This document shows, piece after piece, positions 1-7,997 of a DNA stretch of 64,000 bases. The position numbers and the translations under genes are program-made. The stretch lies in NCBI RefSeq assembly GCF_009193215.1, contig NZ_VYVA01000002.1, positions 310,001 through 374,000 on the forward strand. Reading direction: 5' to 3'. The notes below the pieces were generated by a model that ran no database searches, was not told where the DNA came from, and saw nothing but the letters and a program-made list of their open reading frames with translations. The DNA comes from Flavicella marina. GTDB taxonomy: Bacteria; Bacteroidota; Bacteroidia; Flavobacteriales; Flavobacteriaceae. Every line of letters starts with the position of its first letter. Position 1 is the stretch's first letter.

Positions 1-520
1 GTTTTAAATAATACTCTGCTTTTTTGTTTTGTGTCAATACATTGTACATAATACCTAAATTATGCAATACAATACGCTTTTCTGTATCCGCTTCATTATT
101 CGAATCTTTCAACCATTTTTCGTAGTGGTAAATAGCGGTGTCATATTTTTTTAGGTATAAATAACTGTGACCGAGAAGTATGTTTTTAATGTTAGAAAAG
201 AGGGGGTCGTCAGAGATATTTTGAATACTTTGTAAAGATTTTTTATGCAGTTTTTTTATGTGAGCTGATTCACTTAAAAAATATAATAATAAATCTTTTT
301 CTTTTGTGTTTTGAGTTGTTAACAATGCTTTTCCTGCATTTACATAACAAGAGTCGTACTGTTTGTTTTTGAAAAAGTGATACGAACGACAAAAGAGCTC
401 TTTATCTGCTTGTGCACAAATATGAAGAGCCCTTTGGTTAATAGCATCTACTTTTTGTTCAGAGTTTCTGTTCTGAGTAAAAAGTAAAAAAGGAAATAGA
501 ATTGTAATTAGTTTACTCAA
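1..520 (-). CDS. TPR-like protein, N-terminal part (runs off left edge)
   Basis: An open minus-strand frame starts at a TTG at 518-520 and runs without a stop to position 1. The TTG is preceded in gene sense by AGGAGAG, an unusually good Shine-Dalgarno for this genome, which decides the start. The product opens with a hydrophobic signal-like segment (SKLITILFPFLLF). It continues with helical, Tyr/Leu/Lys-rich repeats such as NILLGHSYLYLKKYDTAIYH and HNLGIMYNVL that look like tetratricopeptide repeats. Its start lies 18 bp downstream of the stop of the 539-1042 gene, so the two are probably cotranscribed. In Bacteroidota such proteins are often exported TPR sensors or TPR-LuxR regulators. The C-terminus is missing, so the class is open. 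Confidence 0.6.
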   Translation of the reverse strand, partial: MSKLITILFPFLLFTQNRNSEQKVDAINQRALHICAQADKELFCRSYHFFKNKQYDSCYVNAGKALLTTQNTKEKDLLLYFLSESAHIKKLHKKSLQSIQNISDDPLFSNIKNILLGHSYLYLKKYDTAIYHYEKWLKDSNNEADTEKRIVLHNLGIMYNVLTQNKKAEYYLK

Positions 521-538
521 TTTCTCTCCTATAAATTA

Positions 539-1042
539 TTATCCTCTACCATCAATGGGTGTAGTAATAGTTCCTCTACTTACCCTTGGGTCAAGGTCGT
601 TGTCACGTACAATAATAGCTTCAACAGATTGTGTACCTTCTATTAAACTATACTCAAATTGGATATGTACTTTGTTGAATTCTGTTTGATTTTCTGGTCC
701 ATCAAAAATAATTTGAAAATCCCTACAAGTAACACCTTGTTTGATTTCTGTATTTATTTCTGCAATAGGAGGGTTGTAACGCAATGCAACTTGTTTGTTG
801 ATTGGCAAACTGTTTTCTAGTTGTTGAGCAGTTAATTTATTTCTTTGAGCTCCGATGTAAGTTAATATATTTACGATGTAAGTGTTGATTTTACCTTCAA
901 CGGCATAAATATTAACAAGCGGTTCTTTTGAAACACCATCTCCTTGGCTCAAATCTTTGTTTCCTACTTTTTTGTTTAGCAAAGAAAATTCTAAATCTCC
1001 AATTTTCGTTGGTCCAGTGGCAACTTCTTTTTCTGAAATCAT
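539..1042 (-). CDS. hypothetical protein, 167 aa
   Basis: A complete frame with ATG at 1042 and an A-rich leader. The protein is soluble, without signal peptide or membrane segment. It is mixed alpha/beta with a Pro/Asn-rich middle and ends in a Thr/Pro/Gly-rich tail (TITTPIDGRG). No family is recognised. It is followed after 18 bp by the TPR gene, so they probably form one transcription unit. Composition matches the surroundings. Confidence 0.6.
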   Translation of the reverse strand: MISEKEVATGPTKIGDLEFSLLNKKVGNKDLSQGDGVSKEPLVNIYAVEGKINTYIVNILTYIGAQRNKLTAQQLENSLPINKQVALRYNPPIAEINTEIKQGVTCRDFQIIFDGPENQTEFNKVHIQFEYSLIEGTQSVEAIIVRDNDLDPRVSRGTITTPIDGRG

Positions 1043-1273
1043 TTTTTAAGGTTTTAGGTTTTTAAATCAATGTGGAGACGATCTCCACAAATATAGTTAT
1101 ACAAGTTTAAATCAATTGAAAGGATGAAACAATAACTATAAATAACTATATTGTTGCATGGTTAGTTTTAGGGAGTCAAAATTATCCGTATTCATTTATG
1201 ATGTGGAATGATACACTTATGCTTAAATATGATAGCTTCACGACTTAATTTTTTAGGCCTTATGGATGTAAAA

Positions 1274-1281
1274 TATATTTG
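1274..1281 (+). promoter_or_regulatory. candidate -7 box (TATATTTG)
   Basis: TATATTTG fits the Bacteroidota housekeeping -7 consensus TAnnTTTG. TTTA about 18-20 bp upstream could serve as the -33 element. Transcription from here would run into the G-rich motif at 1311 and the hairpin at 1334-1358. No plus-strand gene follows. Confidence 0.4.
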
Positions 1282-1287
1282 TAGTAT

Positions 1288-1365
1288 TAAATCATTAATG
1301 TAACTAAATCTTAGGGGTAGGATTTTAGTATAGCTCGAGCAAAATTATATTGCTCGAGTTTTTTT
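1288..1365 (+). ncRNA. candidate small RNA 1 (G-rich motif plus terminator hairpin)
   Basis: This short plus-strand unit has a -7 box upstream. It carries AATCTTAGGGGTAGG at about 1307-1321 and ends in a perfect 9-bp hairpin (1334-1342 with 1350-1358) followed by seven T. A second unit with the same motif and a different hairpin lies 230 bp downstream. Both flanking genes are on the minus strand, so the T-runs do not terminate them. The 5' end is inferred from the -7 box. The function is unknown; the G-rich stretch could be an exposed antisense seed. Confidence 0.4.
1334..1365 (+). terminator. rho-independent terminator, plus strand
   Basis: CTCGAGCAA pairs perfectly with TTGCTCGAG around a 7-nt loop, followed by T7. 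The U-tract exists only in the plus direction. Confidence 0.65.
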
Positions 1366-1524
1366 GTCAATATACCAAAATCACAAAATGCACTTATATT
1401 GATAATTGGTACGTTCAAGAATGATAAGTCTACACTTATAGACTTAGTAATTTCTACTTGATAACCTTTGTTAATTTTACAAAAGAATTAGTAAGTGTTT
1501 CGATTCTATTGCTATGAAAAGGAA

Positions 1525-1598
1525 ATTGCTTTTATAAAGTAATCTTAGGGGTAGGGTTGCGTTATTGCTCGGCTTTCAGAAATGAAAGTCGAGTTTTT
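1525..1598 (+). ncRNA. candidate small RNA 2 (same G-rich motif)
   Basis: This is the second copy of the AATCTTAGGGGTAGGG motif (about 1541-1556). It is followed by a hairpin (CTCGGCTTTC 1568-1577 with GAAAGTCGAG 1584-1593, one G-T mismatch) and T5. The hairpin stem differs from copy 1 while the motif is conserved, as expected if the motif is the functional part. The 3' end touches the stop codon of the convergent glycosyltransferase gene. No clear -7 box was found, so the 5' limit is a guess. Confidence 0.35.
1568..1598 (+). terminator. rho-independent terminator, plus strand
   Basis: A 10-bp stem with one mismatch and a 6-nt loop is followed by TTTTT. It ends in the 3' end of the convergent gene at 1597. 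Confidence 0.55.
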
Positions 1599-2586
1599 AT
1601 TTCCAAGCTAAATACTTATCGGTTTGGATTTTTACAAGTTTTGGGTTTTCTGAATTTAATTTTTCTTTTGACATCACCCGTTCATATTTTTCTAGGTATC
1701 GCATCGTCATCAACTTGCTGTTGAATTGTTCTTTTGCATATTCATGACAAGTTTTTGGTGAATATGCATCGGAGTTTTTAACTGCATCGGTTAATGTTTC
1801 TTTACTGTTAGATAAGAAACCTACTTGCTCATTGACCAATTCGGGTAATGAACCATAAGGTGTTGCAAATACAGGACAACCATAATATAAACTTTCGGTA
1901 ATGGCCAATCCAAATGGTTCGTGCCACTTAATCGGAAAAATCAAACCTTTGGATTGATTTATTAGACTTGCTTTTTTTTGTTCGTCAACCATTCCGGCAA
2001 ACGAAACTTTTGTAGAAAACGTAAGTCTAAGTCCCATATTAAAATTAAATCGAACACCCCCTAGAACTTTTAGTTGTTCAGTTTTGGAGTTTTTTATAAC
2101 ATCTATGGCACCTTGTACGTTTTTGACCCTCCAAGCTGCATTTCCTAAGAAATGAAAATAACTCCTGTTTTTACTAAAATTAGGAGAATTATACTCATTC
2201 CAATCCAAACCATTGTGAACAAATGAATCAGAATTATGCCTTTCAGCATGATTTTTTGAAACGAAAATGGTGTTTTTATCAAAAGGGTTTTGATGATTGA
2301 CATTGCCATGCATAGTGATTACATAGGGAATCTTCAAACGAGTCAATTCTTCTGGCTCAAATTGAAAATGTACAACATCACTATTAGAAGGAACTTGATC
2401 AACAATAGGAATTGAATCATCAATAGCTTTCACTTGTGCAAAGTCACAATAAGAGCCTTTTTTTACTAGGTATACAACTTCGTGCCCTAATTTCGTTAGT
2501 TCTTTACCAAGTCCCCAAATAACTCGCTGTGTTCCGCCATAAAGTTTGGCAGGAATCAATTCTTTATAAACAATAGTGATTTTCAT
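1597..2586 (-). CDS. GT4-type glycosyltransferase
   Basis: A 329-residue GT-B fold glycosyltransferase. The N-terminus MKITIVYKELIPAKLYGGTQ carries the glycine-rich acceptor loop. The C-terminal half has HEPFGLAITESLYYGCPV, the EX7E nucleotide-sugar-binding motif of GT4 enzymes, followed by the usual GSLPELV. The length is slightly short for the family (about 350-400 aa). The donor and acceptor cannot be read from sequence; surface glycan or glycolipid synthesis is the usual role. It starts 28 bp after the stop of no same-strand partner except the upstream mscS-like gene (gap 27 bp), so cotranscription with that gene is plausible. Its 3' end abuts a convergent small-RNA candidate. Confidence 0.8.
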   Translation of the reverse strand: MKITIVYKELIPAKLYGGTQRVIWGLGKELTKLGHEVVYLVKKGSYCDFAQVKAIDDSIPIVDQVPSNSDVVHFQFEPEELTRLKIPYVITMHGNVNHQNPFDKNTIFVSKNHAERHNSDSFVHNGLDWNEYNSPNFSKNRSYFHFLGNAAWRVKNVQGAIDVIKNSKTEQLKVLGGVRFNFNMGLRLTFSTKVSFAGMVDEQKKASLINQSKGLIFPIKWHEPFGLAITESLYYGCPVFATPYGSLPELVNEQVGFLSNSKETLTDAVKNSDAYSPKTCHEYAKEQFNSKLMTMRYLEKYERVMSKEKLNSENPKLVKIQTDKYLAWK

Positions 2587-2613
2587 TCTTCAGTTCCCTG
2601 ATACTTTGATTTG

Positions 2614-5067
2614 TTATGAATCCTTGTCTTTGTTCTTCGGAAGATCCTTTACATACACATCTTGGTGTGGATAAGGAATTTCGATACCATTCTCTTTGAA
2701 CTTATTATAGATAGCAATTGAGACATCACTTCGTGCACTCAAGCCATTTTCGTTATGCACCCAGAACCTCAATTTATAATTCATTGAACTTTCCCCAAAA
2801 TCATTCAATAATGGAAGAGGAGCAGGAGATAAAAGGACTTTGTCACTTTCTTTCGCAGCCTCACCTAAAAGCTTTATAACTAAATTAGGATCTGCTTCAT
2901 AGGTAGAACCAATGTTGATCTCAAGTCTTTTGATACTGTTGGATAGGGTCCAGTTTATTAAATTATTTGATATAAGGTTGTTGTTTGGTACAATAACCTC
3001 AGCGCCATCAAATGTTGTGATACTTGAAGATCTTACACCTATTCTATTTACAGTACCGAGTAGACTATCAACTTCTACAGTATCCCCTGTTAAAATAGGA
3101 CGTTCGAAAACTAAGATCAATCCTGAAACAAAATTTGAAATAACTGTTTGTAAACCAAAACCAATACCCAAACCTAGTGCACCCGCCATCAGGTTAAACT
3201 TGCTTAAATCAACCCCAAGTGCAGATAGAGAAAGCATGATACCGAATCCAAAAATAAAGTAACGTACGACTAAAGAAATTGCAGCGGGAACTCCTTTTGG
3301 AAGTTTGATGACATTGAAAAGTTTGTCGCTTTCTCCAAACGTGAATGAAATTAATTTTGTCGCTACATAGGAACCAGATAATATCAAGATAAAACTTAAA
3401 ATAGCGCCTATTGTAAATGTTATTTCACCAATTTTATACGGTTCAGAGAATACACTTGTAAAATAGTCAACGATTGGACTTAATACATCAATCAATTTTA
3501 AAAATATCGATGTACCAAATAGTATCATTATTACTCGAATGATTCTAGTCGCTTTTCTTTGTACTTGTTTTTTAACCTTTACATCATAGCCCAATTTACG
3601 TGTAAAATGTCTGTGAATTATTACTACAGAGATGCTATTAATAATTAAAAGTATGTAGTAAAATAGCATCGTAATAACACCTGAACCTACACAGATTTTT
3701 AATGTTGTTTCTGTTAGATTTGTGTATCCCAAAACATTCGAAATAATTGCAATTCCACCTAATACATATAGGGTAGGTGCAATTTTTTGTAGGTTTCTAC
3801 TGAAGTAACCTATTTTCATTTTTCGTAAGGTCTCTTTGTCTGGTTTTACTGATAATGTGGCAACGATAACGAATATGCTCATTAAAAGCAGATAAAACTT
3901 ATACTGACCAATAGTTAACCATAGGTATGTTTTACTTAAATCGGCAATATAAATTACCACAATAAAATATAGAGCCTTATAATAATGAGGGTTTAAATTC
4001 GCTTTAACCAATGGGATAATTACCAACAAAATCATAGAATTTAACAAGTCATCAAAGAGCCTAGGTGTATTGATGAAAGTGTATTTAGCAGTTGAAATTG
4101 TTAGAAATAGAATGGTGGTGAGTGTAAAGTCTTTTAGATTGTCTCTGGCACGTGTTATTTCAAAACCAGTTTCGTAAATATTACTTTTTTGTAGAGCTCT
4201 TTTTATATAAATAACCAGTAAAACAATTAGTAAAACTAGAAAACTAAAGATGTTAATCTGCTCTTCACTAGTATTGATGATGTTTACAAAGTCTTTTAAA
4301 TTCTTAGTAATAGACTCTGAGTTTTCTTTGATAATTTGGTGATCTTCATTAGGAATCAAAGAGAGCTTCCACATTGGTGGGTGCCTTAAATAAAATACGT
4401 TATAAACATCTGAATTTTTAAGATTTTGCAACTGAACAATCACATCTTTTGAAGCTGTAATTTGTTTACTGATTTTTGCTTCAAGACTTAAAAGGTTGTT
4501 TTTCTCTTTAAGAACAATTTTTTCAATTTTCTTTATTTCATTAAGCGTAGTCCTAACTGTAGTTAATACCTCAATAGGAATTTTTTGTTCTTTTGCATTT
4601 TTATAAGTTAAATCCCAAGTTTCTTTTCTAAATGTGATGTCGTCTTTTAATTCGATATTCTTTTTAGCAAACTTGTTTACGTTTTCTTGAAAAATAGCTA
4701 GATAATCAATATAACCATTCCATTTTTTATTAAGAATTGTAATTTTTAACCTGTTAGGATTGGCTTTAATAAAATTCTCAGTACTCTTTTTTTGATCTTT
4801 TATAAAACTTGTATAGATCGGTAACAAAGAATCTATTTCTTTAATTTGATCTTTATCGTCAAGTTCTTTTAAAATATTTTTTATGTATTCTTTTTCTCCT
4901 TCAATTTTATCAACAATTTCAATTGTTGGTATAAAAGTAGGTTTTACTACAGTTATTGAGTCTTTACTGCTAGAAGCAGGTTTAGACTGAGAAATTGCAG
5001 TTACAGATTGTAATAAAATAATGCAAACGATAGCAAAACGAACGCAAAGAATAAATGTTTTTTTCAT
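2614..5067 (-). CDS. large MscS-family mechanosensitive channel
   Basis: An 817-residue inner-membrane channel. Residues 1-27 look like a signal peptide. Residues about 50-250 are a periplasmic helical/coiled-coil region rich in Lys, Glu and Asn. A block of about ten hydrophobic helices follows. The C-terminal third holds the conserved MscS core: the Gly/Ala-rich pore helix at about 625-640 (GALGLGIGFGLQ), then the beta domain with FERPILTGDTVEV and VPNNNLISNNLINW. The build is that of the large MscK/YjeP-like or DUF3772-type members rather than short MscS. It would release solutes at hypo-osmotic shock. The N-terminal domain is probably a regulator of gating. Family assignment is firm; ion selectivity is not inferable. 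Confidence 0.88.
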   Translation of the reverse strand: MKKTFILCVRFAIVCIILLQSVTAISQSKPASSSKDSITVVKPTFIPTIEIVDKIEGEKEYIKNILKELDDKDQIKEIDSLLPIYTSFIKDQKKSTENFIKANPNRLKITILNKKWNGYIDYLAIFQENVNKFAKKNIELKDDITFRKETWDLTYKNAKEQKIPIEVLTTVRTTLNEIKKIEKIVLKEKNNLLSLEAKISKQITASKDVIVQLQNLKNSDVYNVFYLRHPPMWKLSLIPNEDHQIIKENSESITKNLKDFVNIINTSEEQINIFSFLVLLIVLLVIYIKRALQKSNIYETGFEITRARDNLKDFTLTTILFLTISTAKYTFINTPRLFDDLLNSMILLVIIPLVKANLNPHYYKALYFIVVIYIADLSKTYLWLTIGQYKFYLLLMSIFVIVATLSVKPDKETLRKMKIGYFSRNLQKIAPTLYVLGGIAIISNVLGYTNLTETTLKICVGSGVITMLFYYILLIINSISVVIIHRHFTRKLGYDVKVKKQVQRKATRIIRVIMILFGTSIFLKLIDVLSPIVDYFTSVFSEPYKIGEITFTIGAILSFILILSGSYVATKLISFTFGESDKLFNVIKLPKGVPAAISLVVRYFIFGFGIMLSLSALGVDLSKFNLMAGALGLGIGFGLQTVISNFVSGLILVFERPILTGDTVEVDSLLGTVNRIGVRSSSITTFDGAEVIVPNNNLISNNLINWTLSNSIKRLEINIGSTYEADPNLVIKLLGEAAKESDKVLLSPAPLPLLNDFGESSMNYKLRFWVHNENGLSARSDVSIAIYNKFKENGIEIPYPHQDVYVKDLPKNKDKDS

Positions 5068-5090
5068 AAGAGCTAATTAATTTATGAATG

Positions 5091-6305
5091 CTAATTTTTT
5101 CTGATAGGAAACCATTTTTTTAAAGTCGCGCAGCGCCACAACCATTCAACAGGTCCAAATTTATAATATCGAAACCACAAGTTACAATAAACTAATTGTA
5201 AAGCAAGAATTCCCGCTCCGATATAATAGATGTTTTGTAGTGATAACAATCCAAACAATTGAAATAAATGAGCAAAAGGGTAAAATATTAAAATTCCTAA
5301 TACCGTTTGACCTATGTATGAAGTTAATGACATACGTCCATAGTTTTTCAACCAAGTAAAGAGAATAAAATTCGGTGCTTTGTCAACGAATATTGCTAAG
5401 GCACTGATGTAGAACAGACTTAAGTTTATTTGACCTATTTCATGTACAAATCTTCCAAAAACTTCGTTCCAATTTCTTGAAAAATCAGCAGAACCACCTT
5501 TAATATGCATGGATATATATGTGATTGCTATACCAAGAACAGCAAAAATTAATGTGTTTTTTATTTTCAATGCATCCTTGGTAAAGAACTGAATGTTATA
5601 CAGATGAGCACCAAGGAAAAACAAACCCAAAATTTTGAAAGGTCTGCCGGAAGGAATAAAATCGTACCAACGCCATACTAAATTATGGAGATTTGTTTTT
5701 ATAGCCACGAGCATATTTTCAGATTGAAATCCAGTTACTACTTCAGCCGGACTCATATCTGGATATGTTTTTAATGCTGTTTTAGTTAGGATTGGTAGTT
5801 CTGTTGCAAAAGCATACATGTAAACGATGTCTAATAGTACCGGTATAAAATAAAATAGTGCAGCGTAGGAGAGAAGTTTTTTAGAAGAAACTTTACGCAT
5901 TGATAACAAGATAACTCCAACTATGGCATATAGTGTTAAAATATCACCCGACCAGAAAGTAGCATGAATACATCCAATACCTAATAATAAAACCATACGT
6001 CTAAAATACATGGGAGGGAAGTGCGGGTTGTTTTTATTTTTAGTAACCTGCATGTAAAAACCTATCCCAAATAAAATAGAAAAAATCGTATAAAATTTTG
6101 TGTCAATAAAAAACTTTAGAAAATAATAAATAGCAGCTTCAGTTTCAGTGTTTCCGTAGGTTTCTGCAATTTCTAAAGGGATAAATTTGTACCCACTCCA
6201 ACTTAAAATATTGGCAAATAGAATTCCAGTTAAAGCAAAACCTCGTAATACATCTAAAAATACAATTCTATCTTTAGCAGCTGTAGGTTGTGTGTTGTTC
6301 GACAT
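5091..6305 (-). CDS. DUF418 (YeiB-type) membrane protein
   Basis: A 404-residue polytopic membrane protein. It starts RIVFLDVLRGFALTGILFAN, the typical N-terminus of YeiB/DUF418 proteins. It ends in the DUF418 domain with SLTSYIGQTVLGILIFYPF and a terminal GPVEWLWR motif. About ten hydrophobic helices can be counted. The family is related to membrane acyltransferases but has no established function. It lies 24 bp upstream of the mscS-like gene on the same strand, so the two are probably cotranscribed. Confidence 0.85.
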   Translation of the reverse strand: MSNNTQPTAAKDRIVFLDVLRGFALTGILFANILSWSGYKFIPLEIAETYGNTETEAAIYYFLKFFIDTKFYTIFSILFGIGFYMQVTKNKNNPHFPPMYFRRMVLLLGIGCIHATFWSGDILTLYAIVGVILLSMRKVSSKKLLSYAALFYFIPVLLDIVYMYAFATELPILTKTALKTYPDMSPAEVVTGFQSENMLVAIKTNLHNLVWRWYDFIPSGRPFKILGLFFLGAHLYNIQFFTKDALKIKNTLIFAVLGIAITYISMHIKGGSADFSRNWNEVFGRFVHEIGQINLSLFYISALAIFVDKAPNFILFTWLKNYGRMSLTSYIGQTVLGILIFYPFAHLFQLFGLLSLQNIYYIGAGILALQLVYCNLWFRYYKFGPVEWLWRCATLKKWFPIRKN

Positions 6306-6356
6306 TTGGTATGGTTGATTTCAATTTTTTACGAATATACTGATTTGAATGACAGT

Positions 6357-6953
6357 TTAGAACTTATTTTTTTTGTAATAATACAATCTATCGTCTTCTG
6401 TAATTTCACGTTTTACCTTACAAGGATTACCTACAGCTATTACATTTGAAGGTATGTTTTTTGTTACCACACTTCCAGAGCCAATCACACTATTTTCTCC
6501 AATCGTAACTCCAGGATTTATTACCACATTGGATCCTAACCAAACATTGTTTTCAATTGTAATCGGAAAAGCATATTCCCATTCTTCATTTCTTTTTTCA
6601 AAATGTATCGGATGACCAGCGGTAGAAATGCTAACATTAGGCCCCATCAAAACGTTATCTCCTATGTTCACTTTTGTACAGTCTAAGATGACCAAGTTGT
6701 AATTTGCATAAAAGTTTTGACCGATACTTATATTATAACCATAATCGCAGCGAAAAGGTGGTTCTATGAAAAAAGAACCGTTGGTTTTTCCGAGCAATGA
6801 GTTTATGATTTTATTTCTAGTTTCTATGTCTGTTGGCCTTGTATTATTAAAATCAAAAACTTTTTCTTTGGCAAGTTGTCTTTCTTCTAGTAATTCTGGA
6901 CCGAACGCTTTGTAAGGAAGTCCTTGAAGCATTTTTTCTTTTTCACTTTTCAT
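6357..6953 (-). CDS. maltose/galactoside O-acetyltransferase family (hexapeptide repeat)
   Basis: A 198-residue acetyl-CoA-dependent sugar O-acetyltransferase. The N-terminal helical domain (MLQGLPYKAFGPELL) precedes a left-handed parallel beta-helix built of hexapeptide repeats (IGDNVLMGPNVSI, IGENSVIGSGSVV). The catalytic His lies in STAGHPIHFEKR, and the C-terminal AVGNPCKVKREI is typical. Length and motifs match the Maa/LacA group. The real acceptor sugar is unknown. The gene is separated by 52 bp from DUF418 downstream and by a terminator from ttcA upstream. Confidence 0.88.
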   Translation of the reverse strand: MKSEKEKMLQGLPYKAFGPELLEERQLAKEKVFDFNNTRPTDIETRNKIINSLLGKTNGSFFIEPPFRCDYGYNISIGQNFYANYNLVILDCTKVNIGDNVLMGPNVSISTAGHPIHFEKRNEEWEYAFPITIENNVWLGSNVVINPGVTIGENSVIGSGSVVTKNIPSNVIAVGNPCKVKREITEDDRLYYYKKNKF

Positions 6954-7014
6954 CTGTGCTATTATTTATACAGTTGAAAATAAAGATACAGAACAATCAC
7001 GAAATTATTTCATA

Positions 7015-7051
7015 AAAAACTCCTTGACCGTTTTCGAGACAAGGAGTTTTT
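7015..7051. terminator. bidirectional rho-independent terminator after ttcA
   Basis: AAAAACTCCTTG (7015-7026) pairs perfectly with CAAGGAGTTTTT (7040-7051) around a 13-nt loop. T5 follows on either strand. It sits about 50 bp downstream of the ttcA stop and upstream of the acetyltransferase, so it most likely ends the ttcA message. Confidence 0.7.
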
Positions 7052-7102
7052 GGATTTAACTACTATTTTGAGTTCTGTTTTTTGAAAGTATCAAATACAG
7101 AA

Positions 7103-7873
7103 TCAATTTTTTAGTGCATCAAAATCATATAATTTTCTATCTAACAAGTGAGATGGAAAAACATTTTGCAAAGCATTCATCATGATAGAACTTCGATCGG
7201 GAAAATCATTCTCCCAATCAGCGATCATTTGTTTTACTTTTTTTCTTTGCAGGTTTTCTTGAGAGCCACATAAATTGCAAGGAATGATAGGGAAGTTTCT
7301 ATGTTCAGAATACTTTTCAATATCTTCTTCTTTGCAAAAAGCAAGAGGTCTTAAAACAACTAAATCCCCAGCGTCGTTTTTGAATTTAGGTGGCATGGTT
7401 TCTAACTTTCCAGAAAAGAAAAAATTAAGTAGAAATGTTTCCAAAATATCATTTCTATGATGACCAAGAGCGAGTTTATTGCATTTTAGGTCTTTAGCCG
7501 CTTCGTATAGTGTACCTCTTCTAAGTCTTGAACACAAGCTACAAGTGGTTTTACCTTCTGGTGTTTTTTCCATGACAACCTTGTAAGTGTTCTTTTCAAT
7601 TATTTTATATAGAACCCCCAATTTCTCTAAATAATTGGGCAATACTTCTTCAGGAAAACCAGGTTGTTTTTGATCGAGATTTACCGCAATTATTTCGAAA
7701 GAAATAGGGGCAACTCTTTGAAAATGAATCAACATGTCTAAAAGCGTGTAACTGTCTTTTCCTCCAGAAAGACAAACCATTACTCGATCATTTTCTTCAA
7801 GCATAGAAAATTGTTCTACGGCTTCTCCAACGGCACGATGAAGTTTTTTAATTGTTTGTTTGCTGTTTTCCAT
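7103..7873 (-). CDS. ttcA: tRNA 2-thiocytidine(32) synthetase TtcA
   Basis: A PP-loop ATPase that thiolates C32 of some tRNAs. From the chosen start ([10 protein letters not shown]) the protein is 256 aa. The PP-loop SGGKDS is at 36-41, and [10 protein letters not shown] gives Cys111 and Cys114. PCNLCGSQ supplies Cys199, so the three [4Fe-4S] ligands of TtcA are present. The frame stays open for 27 codons upstream (to 7954), but that extension is hydrophobic and family-atypical, so the internal ATG at 7873 is preferred. It is a single gene ended by the hairpin at 7015-7051. Confidence 0.88.
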   Translation of the reverse strand: MENSKQTIKKLHRAVGEAVEQFSMLEENDRVMVCLSGGKDSYTLLDMLIHFQRVAPISFEIIAVNLDQKQPGFPEEVLPNYLEKLGVLYKIIEKNTYKVVMEKTPEGKTTCSLCSRLRRGTLYEAAKDLKCNKLALGHHRNDILETFLLNFFFSGKLETMPPKFKNDAGDLVVLRPLAFCKEEDIEKYSEHRNFPIIPCNLCGSQENLQRKKVKQMIADWENDFPDRSSIMMNALQNVFPSHLLDRKLYDFDALKN

Positions 7874-7941
7874 GGGTGCAAAAATACACTTTGTAAAGAA
7901 GAAAGAAAAATATAAAATGTTTATACAAATGATAAAATTAA

Positions 7942-7970
7942 ACACCCCAAACAATAAATGTTTAGGGTGT
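7942..7970 (-). terminator. terminator of the amidohydrolase gene
   Basis: ACACCCCAAACA (7942-7953) pairs with TGTTTAGGGTGT (7959-7970) with one mismatch and a 5-nt loop. In the minus direction a TTTAATTTT tract follows. It lies 28 bp past the stop of the 7998-9839 gene and just upstream of ttcA. Confidence 0.6.
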
Positions 7971-7997
7971 AATTTACTTTAATTTTTGTTCGGAATT

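Noticed and set aside
2912-3262. Plus-strand open frames opposite the MscS, amidohydrolase, T9SS, KatG and other genes
   Set aside because: They mirror the codon pattern of well-supported minus-strand genes, lack leaders and show no protein family features.
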